DNA of 64,000 bases from Lytechinus pictus (GCF_037042905.1 NC_087252.1:34251965-34315964); one strand, 5' to 3'; shown: positions 46,131 to 58,535, counted from the stretch's first letter. Notes: generated by a model from the letters alone, not told the origin. Program-made: numbers and translations.

Positions 46131-46759
46131 ACGGACGAGTGCTCATGAATATGCAAGAGTTACTTGTCAATCTCGATCGCTGCGCCGAACCGTTGTTTAC
46201 GTTTTGCACTCGTTATTTGCATACATTGTGCACGTGGGATTGATGTAGTATATCTATGCAGGGACGTGAGCGTCCGTGATCTATGTGATGTAAATACATG
46301 TACATGTATCATACGACAGTTTGAGATAGTTCATTACTTTTAAGGCTACAAATAGAAATTTCATTGTTGGGAAATTACTGTTACATGCATAATAGTTATT
46401 TCACTCTATGTGCATATCTTGGTTAAATCTGTGGGTATGATGTTACCATCATGATATATGAAAGAAGGTGCTAATGTACCAAATTTCAAACTTCAAAACA
46501 ATACAGACTATAGTTTTTCCACTTTACTCAGATGGAATAATTAATGTACATGTTTGAATGATATATTTTATATTCTTCTTCATCTACACATGTAATTACA
46601 TAAAGGCATTTTGTCTTAGTATGGGTATTGAAAATTCAGACTCATACATGTAATTAAACTCTCATTCTTGTGAATGGATCACATCACGGTACATTTTACT
46701 GTGGGCACTTGTAAATATATCATTTTCAAAGTCTTCTTCACATATTTCACTGTCAAAGA
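46131..46759. other. Spacer with mixed motifs
   Basis: Contains a GATCGCTGCGC segment, CACGTG E-box (about 46231) and GACGTGAGCGTCC. No gene. It differs from its AT-rich surroundings for about 150 bp, so it could be regulatory. Confidence 0.25.
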
Positions 46760-48961
46760 CATGGGTGTCGATCACGGGGGGGGGGGGGGATGGGGGGATA
46801 TATCCCCCCTAATATTTCAAGTGGGGGATGGCCTGTATTATCATCCCCCCCAATAATTTAGGGTAGAAAAATTATAATAATGATGATGAAAAATGAAAAA
46901 GTATGATCATGATAATTATAGTGATGATTATAGTATGCCATCAATCAGTTTGTTTCCGTCGCAATGTGTGTATATTGTTATTAAATAAAAACATTATTTT
47001 CCAGGACTTTAAAACAGATGGGTGGAGGTTCAAGATGACAAAAATTTAAATGTTTATGTAAGTTTTAACACATGACATAAAAGGACCCCGACGAACTAAA
47101 AACAAATTTTGTTGATAGGGTGTTCTATCCCACCAGGTAGTGGTGAATAAATACATTTTAATAAATCAATTAATTCAAAAGGGTGGAAAAATAAACGGGT
47201 GGAAAAATAAACGGGAGTAAAAGGGTGGCAAGATAAACAGGGAAAACCCCATGGACGTAAATCCCAGAGGGGTAAATTTTGAAAAAGTACAAATAACTTT
47301 TCTCAGATTTACCCCTCCCACATCCAAGTGCATGATGTTTGTTCCATTTAATCTACAACCCTTTTGAATATCACTTCCTTTTTGTTATGTAAAATAAGTA
47401 AATCGCCAGGGATCGCCGCTCATAAAAAGTTATTTGCAATGAGGTCTGACATGAGGCGAAAGATTTTCGGACATTATTGAGACTACCTGAAATAGATGTT
47501 GTTCTATTTCACCCTTTTTCTTATTCATTCCCAGAAAATTCAGAGAAAAAGAAAAATACCTTTGCGTTTCTATAGAGTATAGGCTTATCACTTCATTTAT
47601 TTGCCTGGTTATACACACTTTACCGATGTATGTCATGTTAGTTATATATTAAGTTCGGCATTCAGTAAACCTTTGAACAAGAAAATATACCAAAAGCAAG
47701 ATGTGCACAAAACGAAAGTCACCCCTACTTGTATATCCAAATACCTTGACTTGAACCATGGACCTAGTAGGTCCATGCTTGAACGATAACTTTTGGTCAA
47801 TAATATTTTGCAGGAGAGCATCGATGTCCTCATTATCTATCTATGTGGAAATGAGGTGCCTATAGTCATGAAAGAGTGAGCCCACATCAAATGCAAAAAT
47901 TTCACTTTAAAAAAGTCATAATATATAGTCGTTTGGTGATCAGTAGCTCATATATGGTGCCTTTGTTGTATGCGGTTGGATGTAATTGATATTAAAACAT
48001 TTTATCATGTGACCCCATCAGATACCTCTCATGAAAATATTGAGGTTCAGTGAGCTCAATATAATATGATCATATTTTTACAAATGTTTTAATAAGTGAA
48101 ATCAATTGATGGTTTCAGAAAGAATAATCATTCATTCTCTCTAAAGCGGATATGAGGATATGAACATCGGATGTTTTTTTTTCATGTTATTCTTGTTATT
48201 GTTATGGACTTGAATAACTAAACTTGATTATTTTTTTCTTATTTTGGCAAAAAGAAATATCTTTTGAGTTTGGAAAAGGATGGCAGTTTTACATTCTATA
48301 TGAGCACACTCATGCGGTTCGTAAATTTCATTGTAACACATAATGTATATTAGCTGATATTACACACTGATCATGCTGATGGTTCAAGAAAATGTTGGAG
48401 AAATATCATGACATGACAGTTGAGTTTTGATTGTTTTAATGTTTGTTTTTGTTTCATGCACTTATAAAGTATTTAAAACATGTTAAAATCCAGGGTTAAA
48501 ATCGTCTAAGGAATGACGGTAAGCCCGATGGCACACGAGAAGCCACACAGTTTGTAATTTGTGCTAATCTTATATTTTTTGTCCGAATGTGCATTTTATC
48601 ATCATGCATTAAGAAGAAAAAAGATATTGCCAGTCGGGTTAGATTTAAGAGAGAAGTTGTATACATTATGCTCAATAAACATATCACTTTGTACATGGTC
48701 CAGACATTTTTTGTCATTTTTCTTTCGTATGGGTTTATAATAAGCTTACTTGTAACACAAATTGAATTAAAAAAAAAATTATATAAGTAAAGTACACTGC
48801 AACAATTAAGCAATTTCCAAGAACACCATGCATATCAACCACTCTCAAATGTCCAAACTTGTGATTTTAGTGGGGGTAATGTTGAAAGATCCCCATCCAC
48901 AAGAACATTTGTGTCAATCACCCCCCCCCCCCCCAACCAAGAATACCGATCGACACCCATG
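46760..48961. mobile_element. Candidate 2.2-kb hAT-like element
   Basis: CATGGGTGTCGATCACGGGG at the left is inverted at the right as GATCGACACCCATG, preceded by a C-run. Candidate 8-bp target copies GTCAAAGA and GGCAGAGA match at 6 of 8. Inside are G/C-run segments, the palindrome at 47757-47777 and ordinary AT-rich DNA, with no transposase frame. The weak target match leaves open that these are two separate ends. Confidence 0.5.
47757..47777. repeat. Perfect 21-bp palindrome (CATGGACCTA-G-TAGGTCCATG)
   Basis: Two 10-base arms around a single G, flanked by further pairing (CTTGAAC outside each arm). The core is shared with 14923-14943. Confidence 0.7.
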
Positions 48962-49432
48962 GGCAGAGAGTATGACAAAAAGGGTTGAGAAGTACATGTA
49001 CTTTGTACAGATTAGTACAGAGCTGTGAAAGGGATAAGGAAAACAGAATAAAAATCATTATTGATTTTTAAAAGTAGATTAATCTCACAAATGCGGATTT
49101 GATGCGTGCATCAGATTTTGGAAGAAAATCTTTGCAATTGTCCTTGGAACTTTTAGTTTATTTATTTACTTTACATGGACATATAGATAATGCGTACAAT
49201 TATTTTTTGTTGTTCAGCTACATTATTATCTAGCTACAGGTAGCCAGGAAATGATATTGCCAATGATGTACACGAAGCCTCTTCGATAAAGACCCTGACC
49301 GGTGTAAAAACAATCATATATTAAAATAAAGGTAATGATTCTTCCAATAGTTAAAAATATTAAATAAAAATCAAAGAAACTACTCCTCCAAAGTACGCTT
49401 CGATTGAGCACCCCCATGTCGCCTGGAAATGA

Positions 49433-49912
49433 TGACGTCACGTTGTGTCAGGAGGGTTGTGATTCTGTAGGTTTGTGTACAAAAGCATTGGGTATTTTCT
49501 TCCATTTCCATGTTATGAATCCATTTTTTTTTCGTTTTCAGATGAAAATGGCACTCAAAATTATTCACTGTTCAAATTGTTGTAAACCTACAACTATTCA
49601 CTACCTTTTTTGTGATTTCTTTGTTTGGCTCTTATTGGGCCTAAATTGCTATGTCAGGAAAAGTTATTATACATAATCTAAATGCAGATAGAATTGAAAT
49701 TTGCGCCAAGTAAGCAGGAAATAAATATGGCAAAAACTAGTTCAAAACTGTAGATTTCATCATTTCAAGCTTGTGGGTAAAAATATATGTGATATCCCTC
49801 TGTGATAGAAGTGAAGAGAATGAAATGCGTTATCTGGAAAGCAAAAAAATCACCCTGTTTTTCTGTGTACAAACCTATGGAATCACAACGCTTCTTACAC
49901 AACGTGACGTCA
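49433..49912. mobile_element. 480-bp MITE with TGACGTCACG ends (copy 1)
   Basis: The left end TGACGTCACGTTGTGTCAGG, continuing TTGTGATTC-TAGGTTTGT, is inverted at the right over about 45 bp. Interior blocks (TTCTTTGTTTGGCTC..GGGCCTAAATTG; ATATCCCTCTGTGATAGAA; ATCTGGAAAGCAAAA) reappear in the same order at 58536-59625. Non-coding. No target duplication was fixed. Confidence 0.65.
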
Positions 49913-50275
49913 CGGTCTCGAGGCAGGTGAAAAGCACAATAAAGCCTATTTTCTAAGCGGGGTTCGAAGGCCGATAATACTCAGCTGGGAAGCGGTGAAA
50001 ATTAATATAGCATACCTTGCTGTATTTAGTAGCTTATAAGCTTTCGATTGGTATATAATTTATCAATTTCATTTCGGGTCCGGTCTGGATCTATAAATAA
50101 ACTTGAAGGCACATTTTCTCATTACCTTTGAAGTACAGTATTTATGAAACATATTTTTTGCAGCCATTATGAAAGAGCGTTATGTTCAGATCTACATGTA
50201 CCTTGCCAGTTAATTAAATTGCTAGTAACTATTCGTTTGCAGTGTAACTTTTACATGTAGTTTGCATAGGCGGAT

Positions 50276-51043
50276 CCAGCTTTTGGCGAAAGGGGGGGGG
50301 CACCGCCGAGCGGCGCACATATTTTTGCACCATAAAAGAAAATGTTGAAAAAGGGGTAAAGTCTGACCCTGTCAAATGCTCTTTTCAAAATGTAGGATTT
50401 CCAGTCATGCCATTTTGCATGACCACACGCAGATAATATTTCCGGGGGGGGGGGGGGCAAAACTCGAACATATTTTTGAAAAATAAAAATAAAAACGATA
50501 GAGTAAACGGACCGAGCTGCTCATGCGGCGATTATTTTTTTTATAAAGTGTAATAAAAGTATTTGGTACACATCTCACATTTGCACATTTTTCATAGTTT
50601 TCATGAAATGTTAAGGGAAAAAATGTGTTTTCACAACAACTGATCGGGAATTTGCCCCCCCCCCCCTTCCCCCTTGCTGCGTACGACCATTCCCTGAAAT
50701 CCACTTAAACATATATCATTACAACATAAAATATACATGAATTTAGACATATAATCTTTCTTAGACATATATAGAGAGAGATTGAAAAACTTATTAAAGA
50801 AAGAAACAAGCAAAAAGTAACACAAATTATGCATGTTATGTGCGATTTCAAAATCTCGTGTCCCAACCCTTTTATTGCGATGAGGCCAATACTTGTGTAT
50901 ATTAATTGAGATGCAATTTTTTTTACTATATATACACAGGGGCGTCGATCCTTTTTTTCACATTGGGGGGGGGGGGGGCAAAATCATAAATCAACTTTCC
51001 AACGGCGCTCGATCACACAAAACAAACAAACTCACACACACTC

Positions 51044-51079
<36 letters not shown>

Positions 51080-51931
51080 CTGAAATTTTTTAGTAAACTG
51101 ACCTGAAAATAGGAAAAAGGTGCCTTTTAAAGACTGTTTGTAGTAACTCATGAGGAGAATACATATCTCACTACACAGATAATGCGAGTGCCGAGGGCGA
51201 GCTGAAATTTCTTTATATTCTGACCAGAAAGCTTGATATCCTCTGCATTTTGGTACCTATGATTAAGATGGGTATCTAAAAAAAGACAAAACATGCGAGC
51301 GCAAAGCGCGAGCTTAAAATTTCGATCTGAAAAAAAAATGACAGTTTAATGGACGTTTTTAATAAAGAACAAGATTATATCCAACAAAAGATTATTGCAA
51401 ATCGAAGCGGGACTTCTTTTGAGGTTTAGAACTGAGAACGGGACATTCTATTCACCTATTTAATCATGAAAAGTATGGGGTTTTGCTACAGAAATGGTGC
51501 GAGCGCGAAGCGCGTGCTGAAAATTTTTGTATTCCAATCTGAAAAGCGGACAATTTGAGCACGATTTTAAACAAAGAACGAGTCGTGTAGCTCAATATCG
51601 CTTGCTGATTTCTGTGTAACATAACCATCTTATTTTATTTTTGTACATGCGGAATTATTGGAGGAGGGGGGGGGGGGCAAAACGATATGTTTGCCCCCCC
51701 CCCCAATTATTTCTATTGGTGGGGCGAAGGACTATCTTGGCCCCCTGACGAGCTTGAAAAAAAAGCCTTTTTTGCCCCCTGACGAGCTTGAAGACCTTTT
51801 TTTTGTTTTGCTTGTCAATTTTTTTTCCAGGTACGAAGTCCTTTATTTGTGATTGAAGACTTTTTTTTTGCTTGTCAATTTTTTTGGCGGACGGTTTTGC
51901 CCCCCCCCCCCCTGTGGAAAATTCCAGGTAC
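50276..51931. mobile_element. Cluster of degraded G/C-run (hAT-like) elements
   Basis: Element-like ends occur at 50276 (CATAGGCGGATCCAGC), 50937 (CAGGGGCGTCGATCC) and 51918-51931 (GTACGCCACTG, inverted CAGTGGCGTAC), with G or C runs beside them. Units with GCGAGCGCAAAGCGCGAGC at about 51190, 51296 and 51500 are the inverse of those in the transposon at 2130-3311. No two ends share a target duplication, so boundaries are unresolved. A (TA)n run is at 51045-51077. Confidence 0.55.
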
Positions 51932-52162
51932 GCCACTGTTTAAAGTGCTATACTGTACGTACAAATATGACCGACTTGTGAGTTTTGTTTTGGTCATGGT
52001 TCTTTAGGATTTTTTTGTTCCAGAGAGAGTTTACTCAGTCAACTTCAATAAATGCAAAAGGGAGACAATTACTGTATTCTTGTTCTACTGCAAATTCCAA
52101 TTATTGTTTGGTCAGCCATATTATGAAAGAACAGTACATTTCAGATCAAACTTGCCAGTTAA

Positions 52163-52749
52163 AGGACAAGTCCACCCCAACAAACTGACTTGAATAGATA
52201 AAGAAAAATCAAACAAACATAACTCTGAAAATTTCATCAAAATTGGATGTAAAATAAGAAAGTTATAACAATTTCAAGTTTCGCTTAATTTTTCAAAACA
52301 GTTATATGCACATCTTAGTCAGCATGCAAATGAGGGGACCGATGACATCATTCACTTACTATTTCTTTTGTATTTTATTTTATGAAATATTTTGATTTTC
52401 TCGTCATTGTCTGTTAAAAAAGTTTCATTCCTCCCTGAACACATGTAATTCCATTATTCTAACATTTTGTGGTTCGAGCAAAGGGGCACTAATATTATCG
52501 AATTCGTAAAAATTGAAATATTGTATTATTCAAACAAAAACAAAAGAAATAGTGAGTGAGTGACATCATCGTCTCTCTCATTTGCATATCACCGAGTTGA
52601 GTATAGAACTGTTTTGTGAAAAATAAGCCAAATTTTAAAATGTCATAACTCTCTTATTTTACATCCGGTTTTGATGAAATTTTCACCATTATTCATGTTT
52701 GATTTGTCTCTATTTATTCAAATCATTTTTTCTGGGGTGGACTTGACCT
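52163..52749. mobile_element. TTAA-flanked MITE (Kolobok-like), copy 2
   Basis: TTAA at 52159-52162 and 52750-52753 flanks an element beginning AGGACAAGTCCACCCC and ending GGGGTGGACTTGACCT. Same long inverted arms as 38904-39517. Non-coding. Confidence 0.82.
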
Positions 52750-52823
52750 TTAATGACTTTGACATTATTTTCCTGCTATATATTACTGTCATGCGAACAA
52801 AAGAAGCAATTCTGTGGAACAAG

Positions 52824-53483
52824 CCCGGGGGGGCCACTTACATTGACGAGTGGATACCATGCGCGACCAAAAAAACACGTAAAAAGGATGTCTTTTTCAA
52901 GATAGGGCACGTTACGTACGTAACGTGATAAGGGTCTCAAAGACACAAAAATATTGAAAAAAGGGTATCTATTTCGCTCGGAAAAATAAACGTGTTTAGG
53001 GTCAAATATGCGGGGATGATAAAACAAAGTCAAAATGTTTTATAAAGGGTGTCCTTTTTGCCCCAACACTACGTGTTTAGAGTCCGATTTGCGCGAGGTG
53101 TGGAAGGTGGGGCCGTACTAAACCAAAATAATGGTGTCTAAAGGTAAAACCGACGGACGCGTGACATAACAAAATACCTCTGTACTTGTTTAGGGGTTCA
53201 TTTCAGGGAATACTTGCTAAGAGTATCGTTTTGTTTCCAATACTTGTTAAGGGGTGCATTTTCAGAATATGGAAAATACATCGCTGTACTTGTTTAGGGG
53301 CTCAGTTCTGGGAATACTTGCCAATAGTATTTGTTTCCAATACTTGTTAAGGGTAGGGTTTCACACGCCAATACTTGTTAAGGGGTGCATTTTCAGAATA
53401 TGGAAAATACGTGTTTAGGGTGCTTTTCAAGACCCCGTGGTCGCGCATGGTATCCACTCGTCAATGGAAGTGGCCCCCCCGGG
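52824..53483. mobile_element. CCCGGGG-ended MITE, copy 3
   Basis: Exact 8-bp target copies GGAACAAG lie at 52816-52823 and 53484-53491. The ends CCCGGGGGGGCCACTTAC / GGAAGTGGCCCCCCCGGG are the same 45-bp inverted repeats as at 6913 and 24584. This copy is longer because a block containing ATCGCTGTACTTGTTTAGGG is duplicated inside. Non-coding. Confidence 0.88.
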
Positions 53484-53701
53484 GGAACAAGTTTATGAGG
53501 AAATGTGTAAAATTGTCATTGTCATTTTACATGTGGAAATATAGAATTTCTTGCTTTTTAAGTGACTCCATTTAGGAAACTTGGGGCCATGTGACTTCAA
53601 TTAAACTGGCATCATGAAGAAATTACATAATTAACCCAAATCAAGGGGAGTGTCAATTTTGAAGGATATAAAGTTGCTACCCTCTTTCCATATATACCCA
53701 G

Positions 53702-53955
53702 TAGGTATATTCAAGAAGACATCGTGGCCTCGGAGGAAACTTTCGAGAGCTTTGTTCTGTTGGATCTTCAAAGTCGTTGTTCCCAACTGTTTGGACATAT
53801 GCAGGATGGAATCTCTGATAGAATGACGTTAATTACCCGTCGCCATCACACCATATATGAAAAAAACGAAGATATAAGTGATCAAGACTTGTCTGATTTG
53901 GTAAACACGCAAGAAACTGAATTTGGAAACCGCGCGCTGTATAATTATGTATAGG
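53702..53955 (+). CDS. Possible terminal exon, tyrosine-containing tail of unknown protein
   Basis: A frame open from 53631 to the TAG at 53953-53955 gives normal protein composition from about 53703 (SRYIQEDIVASEETFESFVL ... DISDQDLSDLVNTQETEF) and ends in LYNYV. There is no in-frame ATG. An acceptor-like TATATACCCAG precedes 53702. Tyr motifs TIYEKN and LYNYV would suit a cytoplasmic tail, but no membrane segment lies on this strand nearby. It may be a relic or chance. Confidence 0.27.
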
Positions 53956-54376
53956 CCTACAGTACACAATACAACCAGGGAGTTGGGAGTCTCCCTGATA
54001 CAACATCACGGCAGACGGTACAGTACACAAGTCTATGGCTAATGTTGTGCTGCTTTGTGCGATCCGATTGATTATGTGTGTGTGTGTATTGTATATGTAA
54101 TCTATATACGATAGTCTACGCTCAAAAACCTTATTGTAGGTATCAGGGGAAACATACACGATCCGATTCATTTATGATGTTTTTGTGTGTTTAATTTGAT
54201 TTCTTTTATAAATTATTTACAACAAAAAGTCCTTTCTTAGGTAATTAATATTCATTTTATCGGTAGATCACACCATATTTCTCAACCCAGTAATCTTCCC
54301 TGCTGTTAACAAAGACTAGCGGCTGAACGGGAGGCGTGTCCACTTTTAACGACTTTCCCTCAAAAATCTGAGGGAG

Positions 54377-54522
54377 TGACGTCACCGCTGAGCAACTGTT
54401 CTAGACGATATTTTTCTCGGAGTACAGGTTTTCGGTTTTGCGCGCACACTCGGCGTACGCACGGAATAGAACGTATATATCGGTGAAAACAAATTCGTTT
54501 AATATCGTCTAGAACTAGACTA
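54377..54522 (-). repeat. 150-bp repeat with GTTCTAGACGATATT inverted ends (copy 2, inverted)
   Basis: Reverse complement of 45966-46116 with very few changes, giving an inverted pair about 8.3 kb apart. Sequence beyond TGACGTCA on one side and TAGTCTA on the other is unrelated. Confidence 0.75.
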
Positions 54523-54685
54523 CATACGTTTAATCTATTTTTCCCGTTGTTTTTTTTTAAATATATATTTTTACTTTCCTTTTCCTTTCACCAAAACAAG
54601 TGTAAAACCTCGCTGATAACTGCTCATTAATGCGCGCGCTCTCAAAACAAGATCTGACTAATGCCGCGCGTAAAAGGGTATTTAA

Positions 54686-55619
54686 GGACGTTCCACAGTT
54701 GAAGTGAAATCCATGTCATTTTCACCAAACTTTGCACATAGATACTTTAGAACCTTAATGTTCGAAATATGCAAAAATTAACATAGGTCCATATGCTTGA
54801 TTTTTTGCTATAGAGTTTCAAAGTTCACCCAAATTGATGTTCTTAAGAATTGCGCATTCAAAAGAATTTGGCATTTTTAGACCGCCCAAGATTACTACAA
54901 TGAGTTTAAACCTCTATTACTCAGTCAAAATACATGAAAAAGTCATCAAATTTCACAAGAGAGTTAATAATTGTATCATTAGAATGGAGAATCTATTTAT
55001 AGTGCTATTTGTTTGCAATTTTAAGTCTAACAGCACTGTCAGTTCTTAAAAATTGCGTAAAAGATAACAAAATCCCAATCTAAAAAATATGAAATTTCAG
55101 TAACAAACTACAACGTACAATAAATGCTGCACTTTATTCAAAATCCATGTCATTTTCACCAAAATTTGCAGAGTTGTAGAGAAAGGTATACCTAAGAGGT
55201 ACAAACATTAAAAAATAGGGGTTCATCTGCTTGTTTTTAAATTATCAGCATTTTTTATTAGAGCAAATGTGCTTTTTAAAACACCAAAAATGCGCCAAAT
55301 GCTTTGTATCTATGTGAAGAAAAAACCAAAACCACTCTACCATTTATTCAAACTCGGGGAAATATTAGTGATTCTTGACAGCACTGCAGAGTAAAGTATT
55401 TTGAAATTGTAGAGAATTTTTTTTGAATGGTCCATGGAATAATTCAATTTTTTAGCTTCATGAAATAACGCATCGGATCTGCAGTTAAAGTGCAGAAGAT
55501 GAGAAAATCAGCTCATACCCGCAGCTAATTAGTCACCTATTCATCCATTGTGACGTCAGCGCGCAGAGTGTAAACTATGTGCAGATCATAATGCGCACAA
55601 ACATAACTGTGGAACGTCC
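54686..55619. mobile_element. 934-bp TTAA-flanked element with GGACGTTCCACAGTT ends
   Basis: TTAA at 54682-54685 and 55620-55623 flanks GGACGTTCCACAGTT at the left and its inverse AACTGTGGAACGTCC at the right. An internal segment with ATCCATGTCATTTTCACCAA is present twice (about 54710 and 55142). No transposase. TTAA targets point to Kolobok or piggyBac relatives. Confidence 0.8.
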
Positions 55620-55753
55620 TTAAGAGCGATCTCTATTCAAACTTAAAGCAAAATACTTATTTTGCTTTCTTTGTGAAACACCCCTGCACCACGGCTATGG
55701 GTCGTAACTTCCTATATATAGCCAACTAAATGAAACGTAACTACAGAACTTAC

Positions 55754-55778
55754 CCATAATTGAAATTCTCTGATACAC
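55754..55778 (-). CDS. Possible 25-nt microexon of the membrane-protein gene
   Basis: On the minus strand, ATTTTACATTCCCAAACAG precedes a 25-base segment followed by a perfect GTAAGT donor. In the phase set by the transmembrane exon it encodes VSENFNY plus part of a Gly codon. Good splice sites on both sides and an open phase support it. The length and lack of further exons keep it tentative. Confidence 0.3.
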
Positions 55779-55977
55779 CTGTTTGGGAATGTAAAATAAA
55801 AACGTCATTAAAATGAAGAAATGACGAATCACTGTGACATATCTATAACTGCGTGAAATACACGTTGCATTCTGCTACATTATTTTTTTCTATTTGTTAG
55901 CCAACTTTAATAGTAACTTTGCTGTCTATTGCAATAATGTTCTGTTCAATGTGTGTACATGTAATTAGCATGTTTGG

Positions 55978-56270
55978 AGTAATATTAATAATATAATAAT
56001 AATATAGGGTATTTATATTGCGCACATATCCACCTTGTTAGGTGCTCAATGCGCTCCTATATTACCCGGCTAAGCTAGGCGTTCATAGCGCACACAGCTT
56101 TTTAAGGAATTACTTCCTACCGGTACCCATTTACCTCACCTGGGTTGAGTGCAGCACACTGTGGATCAGTTTCTTGCTGAAGGAAATTACGCCATGGCTG
56201 GGATTCGAACCCACGACCCTCTGTTTCAAAGTCCGAAGACTAATCCACTGGGCCACAACGCTCCAATATT
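55978..56270 (-). mobile_element. tRNA-derived SINE, near full length (minus strand)
   Basis: On the minus strand it begins with GTTGTGGCCCAGTGGATTAG (A-box) and GTGGGTTCGAATCCCAGCC (B-box), runs through CAGCAAGAAACTGATCCACA, GTGTGCGCTATGAACGCC and GTGGATATGTGCGCAATATA, and ends in an (ATT/ATA) tail. The bipartite pol III promoter marks a SINE. Partial copies are at 6203-6306 and 38365-38445. Confidence 0.78.
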
Positions 56271-56429
56271 GGTTTTAACACAAAAGTATATCTCGTATGC
56301 ACAACATGATCAGACTTAATTAAATTATCATCTAACTTCAAAGAGTTTTTTCTTCAGTAGGCCAAAACCAAATAAAGGATTTAAACTAATTACAGGACAG
56401 TTTAAAGGGAATAAGGTTAAACATCTCAC

Positions 56430-56558
56430 CTGTATTCTGTGATTTCTGGTATTTTTTCATCTTATAACTGTTGCGAAGCATAAAACATAGAGTTATTAAG
56501 ATGAGGAGACCAAGAGCGCCAAATCCTGCTATTACCCCTATAATCCATGGTTCCAATC
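56430..56558 (-). CDS. Transmembrane exon of an unassigned type I membrane protein
   Basis: Minus-strand exon with acceptor TTCTAATTTTAAG and donor GTGAGA; 129 bp, phase 1 at both ends. It encodes a short lead (LEP), a hydrophobic helix of about 24 residues (WIIGVIAGFGALGLLILITL then CFML), and a basic juxtamembrane stretch (RNSYKMKKYQK). Positive charges follow the helix, so the N-terminal side is expected outside the cell. It lies downstream of a Ser/Thr/Glu-rich stalk exon (57568-57618) in matching phase, giving a single-pass receptor-like or adhesion-like molecule. No diagnostic domain is within the window, so I give no name. Confidence 0.62.
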
Positions 56559-57567
56559 CTTAAAATTAGAAGAAAATACAATTAAAAAACATCTATTAAA
56601 ATTAATTCGTATTTTACTAATTAGGCCTATATAATTTATTTTTCTTTATATATTATGGGCTTATATGTAGATAAGCTATAGCTCACGTCTCAGTCAGTAA
56701 AGCGACGGTTTCACAATCAGGTGACCAGTATTCAATTCCCCTTGGTGTGCTAAGAACTTTTTAATAAGGCATCTATCCTATTACCAATGACGTACATATA
56801 GGTGAGCGGGGCATGGACCACGGAAATATTCAAAACCAAGAAAAACGGGAAAAGGAAGGATAAGGAGGGCGAAAACAGTGACATAATTACTTTTTGAATA
56901 TTTTGTCAAAATCTACCATAAGAATTAGATTAATATATTTAAAAGATAAGCCTTTGCTCGTTCAGTTTGCTCACTCTCAACTTTTTAAAATTTTACCAGA
57001 TACGCCATGTCTGGCCTCCCCTAAAATGTTGACTCGTTACACTACTGTCCATCAGACAAGACTTTTAGCCTTTGGTCCTCTGTTTGCTTTCTTTACAATC
57101 AGGTTAAAAATCACCACCAAAATTAATAAAAGAGATAAACATAATAAAGAAAGAGGGACGATGTGGTAGAAGATATGAAGCAAGATAGATTGATAAACAG
57201 ATCAACAAGGACAAAAAATAAAAAGGGAACATTGAATTTAACCAGGTTTATATTGACTGAAGGCAATTCACACTGTTTTGGAAGGAAACATTTGAACACA
57301 AATGACTAGAGCAAAATCAAATCAAATTCTCATGGTAATGGGTCATAGTCTATAGATTAGGCCATAAAATGAGTGGCTAAAGTAAGGTAGTCCTAATAAA
57401 GGAAACTTGAGGCTTGAAACTGACAATCAGTTCCCCAATACGTTCACATCTTCATATGATCGCTAAAGAGTTTTATTCCAAAGAGCTGAAGATTTATTCC
57501 TAGAAATGTTGCAAATATATATATATATATATATATATTTGAATTTTATCGACATTGTACATTTTAC

Positions 57568-57618
57568 CTTGCTCTTCTTCGGGTTGTTCTGTCGTAGAGA
57601 TCAATGTTTTACCAGGCT
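57568..57618 (-). CDS. Stalk exon of the membrane-protein gene
   Basis: Minus-strand 51-bp exon between acceptor TTCTGTTATGCAG and donor GTAAAA, phase 1 at both ends. It encodes EPGKTLISTTEQPEEEQ: short, Thr/Glu/Pro-rich, with no structure predicted. Both phases fit the exons on either side. This sort of exchangeable 1-1 stalk exon is usual between extracellular domains and a membrane helix. Confidence 0.55.
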
Positions 57619-58535
57619 CTGCATAACAGAAATGAAAATGTATTATGTTCATAATATTGGGGTGAATGCATTTAAGCTTAGTGATTAGCATTTAACAAAC
57701 AAGTTTGAGACCAATAGTAAAGGAAAAACATCCAAGATCAGTCATACATTTTAGCTTTGCGATTGATTGTAATTTTGAAAACGATCGCTGATTCGCTTCT
57801 GGTAATAGAAACTAAAGACTGACTTGTCAAAGATCTATTTATCGATAATTTGTAAGTAAAATAAATTGCAATCGAATGCTACAAACAACACCCCTTAGAT
57901 AACTCCTTTGTTAGGTTTCACTACCTTCTTGGTTATGTATGTATAGATAGGTTCATGCTTTTGTCATTCCCATTTATCTTATTTGATCTTACTTAATTCA
58001 CATCAAGTAACCATAAGGTTACTAGCTATAACTTAGGCATCCGCTAATTATTACTTGATAAATGAAACAAACGAATTAATTATTAAGAAAGAATTATAAA
58101 AATGAACTAAAGAGGTTGAGTTTGGAAAGATTCATGTTGAGACAATTTTCAACACATGGTTCATTTGGCATAGATTTATCATGTCAAAAAAGTTCCAGAC
58201 CAGTCAGACATGCAAGGAATTGAAGCCAATGGTCTGCAAGATTTGCACTTTACGGTCAAAATGTTGTTTTTTAAGAAGTGCTTTTTCTTTTTCAAACATC
58301 TTGTACCCTTGGACTTGATTTGTGTCAATTCATATGTTCGATTTGGGATTTTCACCGTTCCAGAATTTAATAATTCATTGCTTAAAGACCTATAAGCTAG
58401 AAAATGAAATTGACCAAACATGGGATCTACACCTAGTGCAACGTTGTAAGTTTTATTCACATTCTGCATTTGCATAATAGATATTAAAACGAGTCTCGAC
58501 AATACACTTTGAGTTTCTTAATGGCCTTAATTACG

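Noticed and set aside
49380..56400. Further cytoplasmic exons of the minus-strand membrane protein
   Set aside because: Apart from the tentative microexon at 55754-55778, no segment had both good splice sites and the needed phase 2.
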